DNA from: an uncultured Lachnospiraceae bacterium
GTDB lineage: Bacteria > Bacillota > Clostridia > Lachnospirales > Lachnospiraceae
Assembly (NCBI GenBank): GCA_947567595.1
Contig: CANOMQ010000035.1
Location: 1-43,544, forward strand
DNA length: 43,544 nucleotides
Direction: 5' to 3'
Numbering within the stretch: the first letter of the stretch is position 1; every line of letters starts with the position of its first letter. Of this stretch, positions 1-9,238 are shown piece after piece. The notes below the pieces were generated by a model. That model was not told the DNA's origin and made no database searches. It saw only the letters and a list, made by a program, of their open reading frames with translations. Made by a program: the position numbers and the translations under genes.

Positions 1-9
1 CAGGCGCAT

Positions 10-204
10 TTAATGTGAAGAATCTGGGTGCAGATAATTCGCCGAACAACACTTACGGATTCCCTCTGTCAGCTCCTCCAGCGTATAGGTGGTATTCTTT
101 TTGGGATCAAACTGCTTCAGCAGGCGCTCCACTTCCTCCTGCCGTTCCCGGTCCTGCTGTTCCTTTATAAAGCGCGCCGTGGCGAGGTCAAGTTCCTTCT
201 CCAT
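10..204 (-). CDS. small charged protein at the distal end of the machine operon
   Basis: A 64-residue protein that I do not recognise. It is rich in Glu, Lys, Arg and Gln, with a likely helical first half (about residues 1-32). It starts 18 bp after the stop of the preceding 257-residue gene, so it is probably co-transcribed with the cluster. No signal peptide or membrane segment is visible. It could be a small helical adaptor of the machine, but nothing in the sequence proves this. Only 9 bp remain before the window edge, so I cannot tell whether the operon continues. Confidence 0.6.
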   Translation of the reverse strand: MEKELDLATARFIKEQQDRERQEEVERLLKQFDPKKNTTYTLEELTEGIRKCCSANYLHPDSSH

Positions 205-222
205 ACCCGGGTCCTCCTGTTC

Positions 223-996
223 CTATATCATTAACAGTGTCTTATCTTTTTTTGGCGGCTGTCCGGAAGGCATCTTCCTGCCACCCGTTTCCATCAGGAT
301 GGCTTTTAATCCACTGTATATCTGTATGTTCGTGTAATCCATGTCCTGACCAAGCCTTACATTTAAATATGCCCTGACTGCCTCATACGGCATTGCCTCC
401 TTAAGCTGCAGGCAGTCCAAACAGAAAGCGCAGTCCCACGGATTCTGTATGGGAAAACGCATCATCTCCCCCGCAAAGCACTTAAAAATCTGAGGGCTGA
501 CACTGCCATGCCCCAAAGACGCATGGGGCGCGTGGATGATGTTCACCGTATCAAATTCCGTATCATAGTCGTAAAAATCCACGTACTCCGTCCGCAGCCT
601 TGCACCGGACTGGAGCTTAAAGCGTCCCAGTTCCAGTTCACATACGGCATCCGGCGGCTGTCCGTCCACGTAAACCCGCGAAAGATATTCCTCCTGCCCG
701 GCGCCGATGGTTTTGTCCAAAAATCGGACCTTTAAATACGTGGTCCTGCCGTCCGCGCTGCATTCGACCATACAGGGTTTCTCCAAAAAATAAATAACCG
801 TCTTGTAAAAAATCATTCCCGGCATGATTTTCAGCCCGCCGTCTGCTTCCCTGAGTTCGCATCCGGACAAAATCCCGTCACTGTAATCCTGATATTGTAT
901 GGCAGACAGGTTTCTCGGGTAATCCCTGAGATTATCCAGCATTTCTTTTTTCAGCAGTCTCTTAGCCTCAAAAACAGGATATGAATTGTGAAACAT
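223..996 (-). CDS. unknown protein, possible baseplate component
   Basis: A 257-residue protein without signal peptide or membrane segments. Near the N-terminus it has a pattern seen in baseplate shell proteins: a short strand, a helix with KKEMLDNLRDYP, then YSDGILSG and a strand ending in IMPGM (about residues 10-60). The type VI protein TssK and some phage baseplate proteins begin with a comparable 'activity/pG' fold. The rest is beta-rich with a helical C-terminus and a basic/proline tail. It follows the 235-residue gene by 20 bp and precedes the 64-residue gene by 18 bp. The coding region is secure; the baseplate idea is a weak inference from context and this N-terminal pattern. Confidence 0.65.
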   Translation of the reverse strand: MFHNSYPVFEAKRLLKKEMLDNLRDYPRNLSAIQYQDYSDGILSGCELREADGGLKIMPGMIFYKTVIYFLEKPCMVECSADGRTTYLKVRFLDKTIGAGQEEYLSRVYVDGQPPDAVCELELGRFKLQSGARLRTEYVDFYDYDTEFDTVNIIHAPHASLGHGSVSPQIFKCFAGEMMRFPIQNPWDCAFCLDCLQLKEAMPYEAVRAYLNVRLGQDMDYTNIQIYSGLKAILMETGGRKMPSGQPPKKDKTLLMI

Positions 997-1016
997 TGTT
1001 TTTCTCCCTCTTCTAC

Positions 1017-1724
1017 TCAGCAGATGGCAATTTCGCCCGTCTGCATGGTTTCCTCCACTCCGATAATCCCGAAATGGTACTCATAAAAAACCTCCACACG
1101 GTACCGGATATCCAGAAAGGTATCCACAAGGAACCGGATTCTCTGCTCCGTTTCCTGCTCTTTCTTCAACCCCGTATAAATCAGGATTTCGTCAAGGCAT
1201 TCATTGCTGTGGTAGACAATGCTGTCCTTTACCAGACAGTGGACCATGTCAAGGAACACCGCAAGGGCGCTTCCCACGCGGAAGCTGTTCATCCAGCCGC
1301 TGAGCAGGATTTCCTGCTCCTCCCTGCTCATGCCCAAAAGTACTGTCTTTGCCGCCTCCCCAAAGCCTCCCTGTAAAATCTCCTCCGCCAAAAGCTTTTT
1401 ATGGTAATCCGCCTTTGTCATTCCCTTACGGACGTCATTTTGCGCCAGCACATGGAGAATCAGGTTGGTGAGGCTCTCCCGCAGGGCAGGACATTCCGCT
1501 TCCTCCGGAGGAAACATGTTTTTAAAGATTTCATAGAACCGGTAATAGGTGTTGACCTCAAGCCGTATTTCCCGTGCTTCCCCGTCGTGAATCCATGCCT
1601 GATTGATGCAGGGCAGGGACATCTCCATGTAACCGCTTCCCAGCGGTGCATGAACAAAGCGGAGCCTGTTTTCCGGAATATGCTCTGCCTGCGCTTCCAA
1701 TAAAACCTCCCATAAATACCTCAT
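1017..1724 (-). CDS. unknown helical protein of the machine operon
   Basis: A 235-residue protein of unknown function, mostly alpha-helical with several conserved-looking aromatic positions and no signal peptide. Its start codon overlaps the stop of the upstream 438-residue gene by 4 bp, which implies translational coupling and near-equal production of the two. In type VI systems TssF and TssG are neighbours that bind each other. This long/short pair is in a comparable position, but I see no diagnostic motif, so that equivalence is only a suggestion. The next gene starts 20 bp downstream. Confidence 0.65.
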   Translation of the reverse strand: MRYLWEVLLEAQAEHIPENRLRFVHAPLGSGYMEMSLPCINQAWIHDGEAREIRLEVNTYYRFYEIFKNMFPPEEAECPALRESLTNLILHVLAQNDVRKGMTKADYHKKLLAEEILQGGFGEAAKTVLLGMSREEQEILLSGWMNSFRVGSALAVFLDMVHCLVKDSIVYHSNECLDEILIYTGLKKEQETEQRIRFLVDTFLDIRYRVEVFYEYHFGIIGVEETMQTGEIAIC

Positions 1725-3037
1725 ACCAGCACACCTCCGCAGTCATACTCGGGATAAATCCTCTGTACCTCCGATGTGAGAAAGCTTAAAATATCCCTTT
1801 GGAGCCATGCTTCCTTCTGCCCGGACCTGAAAAATAAAACCAGCTTGTCCTGCGCTTCCCTGTTCCTAAACTCATCCGTGATAAAAAGATTCATGGAGTA
1901 CGTTTCCTTTTTACCGGGAAATTCCCCTGCAACCCTGCAGTCCTGATACTGCACATAATCCTCGAGTCCAAAGCCTTTGATGAAATGCATGAGCTGCGTC
2001 TTTGTCCGTATGCTCTGGTTCCATTTTGCCTGATATTTTTCCGCAAAGCTTCCTGCCCGCCTGTTTCCAAGCACCGGATAGGTATAGCGGTCGATTTTTA
2101 GCTCCCTTGAGGCACGGATACAGTATATGTTCCACTTTTTTGCCTCGCTGGCGCCGCTGATAATCCGGAGCCGCTCCCCTGCCTGGCTGATGCTGCGGAT
2201 TTCCCTGTCATCATCTGCCAGATAGGCGTTCCCTGCCCCGTGCTCATGCAGTGAGATGATATGTTCAAAGCTGACATGGTCTTCACAGGGTACCGGGAAG
2301 CCGATGCTTTCCATGACCAGCTTTTGGATGTTCCACACCGGAATGACATCCTCCTTCACAATCCGGCTGTAGTCCCCGAACCGTACCGTCACCTGCCTTA
2401 TCCTTTCATTCCCCGTGATTTCCTCCGGAAGTCCTGTCACGACCACGTCCGCCATTTTATACAGATAGGGGGCGTTCACGGTCTGCCACGGTATCCCGTT
2501 TTTGACAAACAGATGGTACAGGTACGCTATCCTGTCAAGATAACCCTTATTTTCCCGCAGCCGCACTTCTATTTTCCATTCCTGCAAAGGCTCATCCGTT
2601 TCAATAATCCCCTCAAATACCGGGGGATTTTCCCACAGCCTCTGTATCTCAAGGTAGTCGCAGTGCAGCATTACCTTCATGAGTGGAAATGCCCCGTCCT
2701 CTTTTACCGCCGTAAGGATTTCCTTCATGTCATAGCTTTTTTCCGCCGCGTCATCCTCTGCAATCGGTGAAAACAGGTGATGGGAGGCATCAAAATATTC
2801 CCGTTCGACAATGCCTGTTCTTATATGGAAGCTGTCTGCATCGTAATCCGTCTCTTCCTTTATCCTCTGTTCCAGCCCTTCATACATCTGCAGGTTTGTT
2901 TCATACAGGGATAAAAATACGCCTTCCATCAGCTCCTTGAAGGCAACACGCTCCTTCAGGCTGTCGATGGACTGTATTTCCCTCTGTATGATTTCCTTCA
3001 TCCCGTCCACTGCGTTTTCCCTGTCCGTCCATCCCAT
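1721..3037 (-). CDS. unknown 438-residue protein, candidate baseplate/wedge subunit
   Basis: A large soluble-looking protein with a helical N-terminus (about residues 10-60) followed by mixed alpha/beta sequence. It has no recognised domain or signal peptide. The start may be the ATG at 3037 or the internal ATG at 3001; neither has a strong ribosome site at ideal spacing. The gene follows the Hsp70-like gene by 9 bp and overlaps the next gene by 4 bp. An N-terminal helical bundle followed by strand-rich domains is compatible with a TssF-like wedge protein, but this is inference from order and size. I recall relatives in Lachnospiraceae carrying unhelpful legacy names, which should not be taken as function. 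Confidence 0.65.
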   Translation of the reverse strand: MGWTDRENAVDGMKEIIQREIQSIDSLKERVAFKELMEGVFLSLYETNLQMYEGLEQRIKEETDYDADSFHIRTGIVEREYFDASHHLFSPIAEDDAAEKSYDMKEILTAVKEDGAFPLMKVMLHCDYLEIQRLWENPPVFEGIIETDEPLQEWKIEVRLRENKGYLDRIAYLYHLFVKNGIPWQTVNAPYLYKMADVVVTGLPEEITGNERIRQVTVRFGDYSRIVKEDVIPVWNIQKLVMESIGFPVPCEDHVSFEHIISLHEHGAGNAYLADDDREIRSISQAGERLRIISGASEAKKWNIYCIRASRELKIDRYTYPVLGNRRAGSFAEKYQAKWNQSIRTKTQLMHFIKGFGLEDYVQYQDCRVAGEFPGKKETYSMNLFITDEFRNREAQDKLVLFFRSGQKEAWLQRDILSFLTSEVQRIYPEYDCGGVLV

Positions 3038-3046
3038 AATCCGCGC

Positions 3047-5521
3047 CTACTTCCTTCCGTCAAAGAAATTCAATTCCCAAGTGTCATCTTCAAAATCAAA
3101 AAAGGTTTCACTGCCCTTATACAAGACCTCCTGATCCCTCAGAACCGGCAGGACCACAAATCCCCACCGTTCCTTTGCAATCCACACAAAGAACTTCATC
3201 TCGCCTTCCAAAATGATGTCCGTTTCCTCCTGAATCACCGTTCCGGCATAGGCTTCGTCAATTTCCTTCTGGGTTGTCTTTTCAAATTTTGAGGTATCAT
3301 ATGCAAAATAACAGGTTTTCAGCGGTTTTCCCTGCTCATCGTTCAGGTACAGGTCAAGCTGACTTCCAATGTGGAAGCGTGAGATACAGCCAATATGGTC
3401 CTCGGGATCAAGGCTGCGTATCAGGACTTTTTCCTTGTTTTCATGGGTATATGCCATAATCTCATAAGGCAGGCTGCCCACCCGGTATTTTTCATTCACT
3501 TCCATATAACCAAGCTTACAGTTCATGAAATAGGCAAGCGCCCCCTCAAGGCAGCACATTTTCAGTTCCGTTCCCGTATCGTCATGCGGTATCCCCTGTA
3601 TTCTTTTTCCCGGCACATACTGCTTAAGCGCTTCAAGAAACAGGCGTGATTTGCAGGACTGCCCCGTAAGCTTAATCATTTCATATTCCGCAAGCTCTCC
3701 CTGCTCAAACTTTTTGTCAAGGAAACGCTCCATCAGACCGTAAATGTCCGGCCGCAGAAGTTCTTCGATTTCATTGAGGTACAGGCATACCCTTATTGGA
3801 CGTTCAGGCGTTTCAAACTGCCCGTCCATGTCAAGGGACAGCTTCCATTTATCAAGCAAAATCCCTTCGCCTGCCTCCGTGGATACTTTTAACTCATAGC
3901 AGAAGTCCTTTTGGAAAAACTGCTTTTTAACTGCTTCTGCAAGTTCAAAAAGATAGTAATAATTGTTTTTTACGTAAAAATAATGCTCCCTGCTTTTCTC
4001 CCGGTATTCCTGAAACTGCGTCGGCAGGAATTTTTCTGATTTCCGGTACCGTCTTTCCAGTTCCTCATAGGCGGCTTTCCCTTCTCCAAATTCCCCGATT
4101 ACAAGTGCTTCTCTCTCCAGAAATCCAAACGCCTCCGCAATCCGTATCTTTAAAAGCTGCAGGATCCGGTAGGTCAGGTTGTTTCCGCCCAGATTCGTGT
4201 CGCCGTTCTCATAGCGCGTTTCCAGACTGACAATGTAGGATACCCTGTTATTCTCAATGCGGAAACGCCCGGATGTCAGATCCGTCGTTCCTCCCCCGCA
4301 GTCAATTACCAGTGTGTGGTACCATCTGCGTTCCTCGTACTTTTTGCCCTGAATCAGGTTGTTTATGCTGTGGAAAAGCACCGCCATTCCCTCATCCAGT
4401 TCGCAGTTGACCGTATATTCCGGAAGCAGCTCCTTAAAAAGCTGTCCGAACTTTTCCTTCTGTCGGATCGGCGCAAGCAGCTGAATATCGGTGAAGCTGC
4501 ATTTAAACTGCTGACGGGCAAGCTCCAAAAGATAATCCAGATAAGCCCTCAGCATTTCCTTTCTCGGAAAGCGGTACCTGCACCCGCTTTTGAGGATGAC
4601 GCTCTCCGTCCGGTCCGCATCGCTCACCCACCGCTTGATATCATAAAATACCGCCACATCCTCATCCCTGTAATTCTGACGGTTCATCTCCTGCGCATCA
4701 TACCCGAACACAAACTGCGTTTCGCCGCTCTCTTTTTCCCTCACGCCGATTATGCTTGGAATGATGGTATGCCCCTTGACGGCTGCCGTCCGCGTGCTTC
4801 CGTCCGGAAGGCAGATTCCCATCGTGGTGTTGGAGCTTCCAAAATCAATGACCAACGGCAGGTCCGCCTGCTGGATTTCCTTTTCCCTGATATCCAGAAG
4901 GGGAATACGCACTGTTTCCGCATAACCCGGAACGGGTGCAGGGCTGCCATGATAGCAGTCGTATAAATATTCCGATATCCTCTCATTCGGGAAATACAGG
5001 ATAAAATACCGGTGCTTTTCAAGCGGTTTCACCTCGACATCCCTGCCCTTGAAGAGATAGGTTTCATCCTGCACCTCCCCAAGGTAAAAACAGGTATATA
5101 CCCTGAGCGCCTCATCCACCAGCAGCAGATTCCCGCAGCAGGGTTTTTCATCGCAGCTGACGCGGTAGCCGTCCAGCTCGTTTAATTCCGTCCCCTGAAA
5201 AAGGGTGATTGTTCCGGGAACCGTAAGCTCCGGCGTTTCCCGGAAACGGACCTTACACCCGTCCAAAAACTGCTGTATGCTGTCCAGTCCGCCTTCATGG
5301 AATTCCCTGATATGACGGTATTCCCTCTGTCCGCGGAAGCGCATAATCAGCCGTATCAGCCCTTCCCTGTCCCCGTTTTTTGACATGGGAACCACCAGAC
5401 GTTCTTTCCTGCAGATTTCGCGCAGATGGAATGTCGTCATTTTTTCCAGCTCGCTCTGTCTGTAGGTACGGTTATCTGTTTCTTCCCGGGCGGGGTTCAG
5501 GGTATAAGTGTACTGGTTCAT
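3047..5521 (-). CDS. Hsp70-like actin-fold ATPase with SAP-like N-terminus
   Basis: An 824-residue protein. The phosphate-1 motif VIDFGSSNTTMG lies near residue 224 and the phosphate-2 motif VIDCGGGTTDLTSG near residue 402. Both are diagnostic of the Hsp70/actin ATPase fold. Before the ATPase come about 220 extra residues: a helix-rich stretch near residues 25-65 resembling SAP/Rho-N modules, then beta-rich sequence. The usual DnaK substrate-binding domain and EEVD-like tail are not evident, so this is a divergent Hsp70-like protein rather than DnaK. Its start overlaps the stop of the PP2C-like gene by 4 bp. A J-domain gene lies in the same operon, suggesting a dedicated chaperone pair for assembling or remodelling the machine. 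Confidence is high for the fold and low for the substrate. Confidence 0.88.
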   Translation of the reverse strand: MNQYTYTLNPAREETDNRTYRQSELEKMTTFHLREICRKERLVVPMSKNGDREGLIRLIMRFRGQREYRHIREFHEGGLDSIQQFLDGCKVRFRETPELTVPGTITLFQGTELNELDGYRVSCDEKPCCGNLLLVDEALRVYTCFYLGEVQDETYLFKGRDVEVKPLEKHRYFILYFPNERISEYLYDCYHGSPAPVPGYAETVRIPLLDIREKEIQQADLPLVIDFGSSNTTMGICLPDGSTRTAAVKGHTIIPSIIGVREKESGETQFVFGYDAQEMNRQNYRDEDVAVFYDIKRWVSDADRTESVILKSGCRYRFPRKEMLRAYLDYLLELARQQFKCSFTDIQLLAPIRQKEKFGQLFKELLPEYTVNCELDEGMAVLFHSINNLIQGKKYEERRWYHTLVIDCGGGTTDLTSGRFRIENNRVSYIVSLETRYENGDTNLGGNNLTYRILQLLKIRIAEAFGFLEREALVIGEFGEGKAAYEELERRYRKSEKFLPTQFQEYREKSREHYFYVKNNYYYLFELAEAVKKQFFQKDFCYELKVSTEAGEGILLDKWKLSLDMDGQFETPERPIRVCLYLNEIEELLRPDIYGLMERFLDKKFEQGELAEYEMIKLTGQSCKSRLFLEALKQYVPGKRIQGIPHDDTGTELKMCCLEGALAYFMNCKLGYMEVNEKYRVGSLPYEIMAYTHENKEKVLIRSLDPEDHIGCISRFHIGSQLDLYLNDEQGKPLKTCYFAYDTSKFEKTTQKEIDEAYAGTVIQEETDIILEGEMKFFVWIAKERWGFVVLPVLRDQEVLYKGSETFFDFEDDTWELNFFDGRK

Positions 5522-7248
5522 GTTCCCTCCTGCTGCATGGCGTCTTCTTCTGCCGCCTGTGTGCCTTCTTCCGTTTCTGTCTGTGTTTCTTCCTCTTCTG
5601 TCTCCTGTGTCTGCGTTTCTTCTTCCGCTTTCTTTTCTGCCTTGGCCGCAGCGCCTGCTTCCGCGGTCGCAATTTTCAGGTCAATTCCTTCCGCAAGCTC
5701 CGTCAGCTCCAGACGGTTATAGATTGCCTTTGCCGCCTGATAAAACGTGGCGGCGCTCTCATAGCTGCCCTCTGCCAGAAGTGCATTGCCCTGATTTTCC
5801 AGATCAATGGCATTCTGCTGGTCATTCGTCTTCTGCTCGTTTTCCATAGCCTTGCTGACAGCCTGTGCCTCTACCTGCTCCTGAATGCGGGCATCCTTCT
5901 CCATCTGCTGCGTTTCCAGCTTTTCCTCCGCAGCCGCCTGCAGTTCAAGCGCCTCCTGCTTTCCTTCAAGGAAATAGAGCTCCACGGCTTTTTGCTTTGC
6001 TTCCTTGTACAGCACAATGGCTCCCTGAATGTTGCCGTACTCCTCTTTTTTCTCGCCCTGCGCAATCAGGTCAAAGACGTGTATGTAGCCCTCCGTCTCG
6101 TCAAGCTGTCCCTCGATGTAGGAAAGTCCGGTGTTTCCTGTCTCCTGTGACATCCGTCTCGCCGTCAGGTACAGCTCCCGTGCCTTTTTATATTCGCCCT
6201 CCCGCAATGCCTCGTCAGACAGGTTTACCTGCTCCGCAAGCTTGGCATACATATCCGCTTCCTCATATTCCGGTTCGCGTTTTAAGGACTTTGCAAGGCT
6301 TTTTGCCTCTCCGTAATCCTGTGCCGCTTTTTGGAAATTATGATAGGCAAGGTACTGTGCGCCGCTCTCCATGTGCTGACGCATGGATTCCGTCTTTGTG
6401 CGCACGCTGCGGTAATGCATATACACCGCCACGGAGGCAATGGTGACGGCAAGGAGGACAGGCAGGGCAATCATCAGGATTTTTTTGACGGACAGCGGCT
6501 TTTTCGGCGACCTGTACACCTTGTTTACGGATGTCAGCGCGAGGGAATAATTGTCAATTTCGCTGTTTTCCTGATTTTTCAGGATGAAATCCTCGGTCCT
6601 GCTGAGAATGTCCTTTGTTTCCCCCGCATCATTGACAATCTGCAGGAATTCCTGTTCCCCGCACTGCTCCCACACGCCTCTTGTGAGCTGGATGATCAGT
6701 TCCCCGTCCTCCAGCTTCTTTTTCCCTGAGACCTGCAGCTTCGGGTTTCCCCTTTCCCCCAGAAATGAGTACAGGTTATTGCGCTCTTCATGGCGCGCCG
6801 CCTCATCCGGTATGAGCTGCCCCTGCTCAAGGAGGTTCTGTGTCAGGGACTGGTCCTTTGTCCGTTCCAGAATGCGGGCATTCCTGACAAGGTACAGGCG
6901 GCTGTTTCCGACATGGCAGAACCGCAGCTTCCGGTAATCCGTTACCGCAACCGCCACGGCAGCCTTTAAGTGCATTCCCGACCTTTGGTGCAAAAGCTCT
7001 GCGTGCGCCCTGCGCAGGTATCTTTTCAGGGTTCCCGCCCGCATCGAGGGAGCCTGCGTAAAATCCCGGATAATGCTCTCCACCACAAGCCTTGCGCTGT
7101 TGGACTCGGGGTCTTCGTCCAGACTGTCTGCAAGCACATAGCAGGCAAAATCATCCATTTCCACGAAACCGAAATAATCGCGGTTGGACAGCTTCTGTCC
7201 CTCCTCCGATATATGAAGCGTCTGAAATTCAGAATTAATTCTTCTCAT
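5518..7248 (-). CDS. membrane protein with N-terminal PP2C-like domain and C-terminal helical repeats
   Basis: A 576-residue protein in three parts. Residues 1 to about 245 resemble a PP2C phosphatase: NRDYFGFVEMDD, then VLADSLD, HVGNSRLY and finally DNYSLAL. A single membrane helix follows (about residues 254-277, LMIALPVLLAVTIASVAVY). Then comes a long TPR-like helical region and a Glu/Thr/Gln-rich tail. The usual catalytic triplets are altered: GDSR is GNSR and the glycine-rich DGMGG motif is absent. It may therefore be a pseudophosphatase that binds a phosphoprotein without cleaving it. The start has a good ribosome site (GGAGG) and overlaps the PP2C gene upstream by 14 bp. The role in regulating the machine is inferred from neighbours. 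Confidence 0.8.
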   Translation of the reverse strand: MRRINSEFQTLHISEEGQKLSNRDYFGFVEMDDFACYVLADSLDEDPESNSARLVVESIIRDFTQAPSMRAGTLKRYLRRAHAELLHQRSGMHLKAAVAVAVTDYRKLRFCHVGNSRLYLVRNARILERTKDQSLTQNLLEQGQLIPDEAARHEERNNLYSFLGERGNPKLQVSGKKKLEDGELIIQLTRGVWEQCGEQEFLQIVNDAGETKDILSRTEDFILKNQENSEIDNYSLALTSVNKVYRSPKKPLSVKKILMIALPVLLAVTIASVAVYMHYRSVRTKTESMRQHMESGAQYLAYHNFQKAAQDYGEAKSLAKSLKREPEYEEADMYAKLAEQVNLSDEALREGEYKKARELYLTARRMSQETGNTGLSYIEGQLDETEGYIHVFDLIAQGEKKEEYGNIQGAIVLYKEAKQKAVELYFLEGKQEALELQAAAEEKLETQQMEKDARIQEQVEAQAVSKAMENEQKTNDQQNAIDLENQGNALLAEGSYESAATFYQAAKAIYNRLELTELAEGIDLKIATAEAGAAAKAEKKAEEETQTQETEEEETQTETEEGTQAAEEDAMQQEGT

Positions 7249-8092
7249 TTATGCCTCCAGCCTTCTGTATCAGGATGACACTCCCGTTTTCCTTCTGTGG
7301 GTTTTCTTTTGACTCCGCCGCGCTGATGATGCGTTCCGCAAGCTCCTGCAAAGATGCCGTGACAATCAGGATATCCTCCAGCTCCCTCCATGAAAGCTCC
7401 TCAAAAATCCCTTTGCTTGCCAGAAGCACCTTGTCCCCTGCCTTTAACCGCACGGGCTGTTCACAGATTTCTATTTCGTGGAAGCCATCCTGCCCCAGAT
7501 AATTCCAGACGCGTTTTTCTTCCATGCTCCAGATGGTCTCCTGCCTTGACAGCTTTCCGTCTTCATAAGCCTGCGCCGCCAGCACGTCCATTGTCTGCCC
7601 TTTGCTGAGCGGAATGAGCTCCCCGCCCCTCAAAACGGCAACCCGGATATCGCCTGCCACCGCATAATGCAGACGGTTTTGATCCATAAATACTGCCCCT
7701 GCGCCCGCACCGCCCCTGCGCTCCCCTATCGTTCTTTGGATGCGCCTGTGTGCTTCCGAAAACGCGGTCCGGAAAAAATAGGCAGGATTGTTTAACTCCT
7801 GATATGGCTCGAACCTGTCAAGGATGGTATCCGCCGCAATCTGCGCGCAGACCTTTCCGGTATTTGCAATGCCGATTCCGTCCGCAACCACCGCCATGAT
7901 TCCGGCGGTACCGGTCCATAGCTGCGCCGTATCTGCCTGAATCTCACGGCTGCCCGTTGTCTGTGCTGTCCCTGTCAGGAACGCTTCCATCGCAATACAG
8001 TCTGTTTCTCTGTGCTGCAAAAGGCAGCGGCATACAAGCAGAATTATGTATAATGCACCTGCCGCGAATGTCAGCCCTATGCCGCCTGTCAT
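7235..8092 (-). CDS. PP2C-family serine/threonine phosphatase, membrane-anchored
   Basis: A 285-residue protein. An N-terminal hydrophobic segment (about residues 3-24) is followed by a PP2C-like domain. Family features visible are VVADGIG (metal-binding Asp), VAGDIRV (the GD motif) and a late DKVLLASKGIFEEL stretch in which the usual DG is replaced by KG. PP2C enzymes remove phosphate from Ser/Thr. In type VI systems such a phosphatase (PppA) opposes a kinase and acts on an FHA protein. Here two FHA genes lie immediately upstream and the start overlaps the zinc-ribbon/FHA stop by 4 bp. No kinase is visible in this window. The KG substitution makes full activity uncertain. Confidence 0.85.
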   Translation of the reverse strand: MTGGIGLTFAAGALYIILLVCRCLLQHRETDCIAMEAFLTGTAQTTGSREIQADTAQLWTGTAGIMAVVADGIGIANTGKVCAQIAADTILDRFEPYQELNNPAYFFRTAFSEAHRRIQRTIGERRGGAGAGAVFMDQNRLHYAVAGDIRVAVLRGGELIPLSKGQTMDVLAAQAYEDGKLSRQETIWSMEEKRVWNYLGQDGFHEIEICEQPVRLKAGDKVLLASKGIFEELSWRELEDILIVTASLQELAERIISAAESKENPQKENGSVILIQKAGGINEKN

Positions 8093-8586
8093 TTCAGATC
8101 ACCCCATGAAAAATTTTTCCCGCACAGGGGAACAAACAGGAAACGGCTCTGTCCCATGCTGATGACGTCATACGGGTTTAGTTCCATCGGCACATAGACC
8201 GGCTTTTCATTCAGGTATGCAATGCCCGCGGAATCACCCGGCAGAATCATGGTATTCAGGTTTTTGGGATCATAGACAATAATGGTATGGTTCTTACGGT
8301 TAATTTCATTGTCGCCGAGGATTTGAATATCCATGTCGTCACCCCTGCCGACAAAGTTTTTTCCCTCATGGACCTTGTAATCCGTTCCCACCCTTGCGCC
8401 CTCAATACAGATAATCCATCCGCATACCGGCTTTACCGGTTCGTCCAGTATCTCAACCGGAGGCTCAAACCCCGGGGGCTTTTCCGGCGATGCCTCCTCC
8501 TGCATTTTCATGCTGCAGTACGGACATATTTTTCCGTAGCGTCTGGAATTGTAAACATGACCGTTCGGACACTTTGCTAAACTCAT
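8089..8586 (-). CDS. zinc-ribbon plus FHA domain protein
   Basis: A 165-residue cytoplasmic protein. The N-terminus has a zinc ribbon: CPNGH near residues 6-10 and CPYC near residues 21-24, the single Cys and the CxxC pair plus His being the likely ligands. A proline-rich linker leads to an FHA domain (about residues 65-150) with VGRGDDMDIQI, INRKNHTIIVYD and a late YDVISMG segment. FHA domains bind phosphothreonine. It sits between a membrane FHA gene and the PP2C gene, a phospho-reader/eraser pair. The usual FHA Ser-x-x-His is Asn-Arg-Lys-Asn-His here, so binding may be altered. Domain calls are good; the partner is unknown. Confidence 0.88.
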   Translation of the reverse strand: MSLAKCPNGHVYNSRRYGKICPYCSMKMQEEASPEKPPGFEPPVEILDEPVKPVCGWIICIEGARVGTDYKVHEGKNFVGRGDDMDIQILGDNEINRKNHTIIVYDPKNLNTMILPGDSAGIAYLNEKPVYVPMELNPYDVISMGQSRFLFVPLCGKNFSWGDLK

Positions 8587-8649
8587 TCTGTTTTCCTCTC
8601 CTGTTCCCTATAGTAAAAACCACTTTCTTAATCCCTTACGCCTTTTTTG

Positions 8650-9219
8650 TCACGTCAAAAGCAGTTTTGTGTTCGCAATGTAAAGAATATCCCCTGCCGC
8701 AACCTTACATGGTCTGTGGATTACCCGGTAACACTCCCCGTCCTCCACCTTCCTTATTTTTACGCCGTTTTGGGATTCCAAATCCTCCACATACCACTGA
8801 TCCAGCGTAAAATTCAGCACGGCATGCTGGAAATCAATAAAGCTGCTGTACTCGCAGTCCAATAAATCAATATCCGGCTCCTGACTTTGATCCGATTTCC
8901 CGATAACCAGTGAAATACGCCCCTGCATATCCCACGATTTGACAGGTCTGTCCTGTCCGTCCAACAGCACAAGTTTCTGAACCCCATGTGTCCCGGCTGT
9001 CCCTGATTCTGATAACACGGCTCCTGTTTTATCCTTTCCAAGAAGGACGAAATCACATACTGCCCATACCATCGTGACCGCCGCCGCAAGTATCAGTGCA
9101 GGCAGATACCGCCATGCGTTCATTTCCTTCACCAGGCTGATAATAAGAACGGTCCCGCATAACAGAATCAGGCAGTCAAAAATCCGCTTTGTCTTTTTTC
9201 TGTTCCTTTCCTGCCCCAT
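8650..9219 (-). CDS. membrane FHA-domain protein
   Basis: A 189-residue protein, taking the ATG at 9219, which follows a strong GGGAGG ribosome site. The longer frame up to 9366 overlaps the J-domain gene and is probably not used. Two membrane helices (about residues 15-33 and 37-57) are followed by a cytoplasmic FHA domain: ISLVIGKSD, DIDLLDCEYSSFIDFQHAVL and VEDLESQNGVKI carry the family signature of Gly, Ser-x-x-His-like and Asn-Gly residues. It would bring phosphothreonine partners to the membrane. It begins 19 bp after the J-domain gene and is separated by 63 bp from the zinc-ribbon/FHA gene. Confidence 0.85.
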   Translation of the reverse strand: MGQERNRKKTKRIFDCLILLCGTVLIISLVKEMNAWRYLPALILAAAVTMVWAVCDFVLLGKDKTGAVLSESGTAGTHGVQKLVLLDGQDRPVKSWDMQGRISLVIGKSDQSQEPDIDLLDCEYSSFIDFQHAVLNFTLDQWYVEDLESQNGVKIRKVEDGECYRVIHRPCKVAAGDILYIANTKLLLT

Positions 9220-9238
9220 TTTCTTTTCCGCCTCCCAC

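Noticed and set aside
4316-4966. 216-codon plus-strand open frame inside the Hsp70-like gene
   Set aside because: It is antisense to a gene with clear Hsp70 motifs, has no ribosome site and its protein lacks any domain pattern.
5380-6150. 256-codon plus-strand frame
   Set aside because: It is antisense to the PP2C-like and Hsp70-like genes; its Leu/Phe/Cys/Arg-rich product reflects the complement of Glu/Lys-rich helices.
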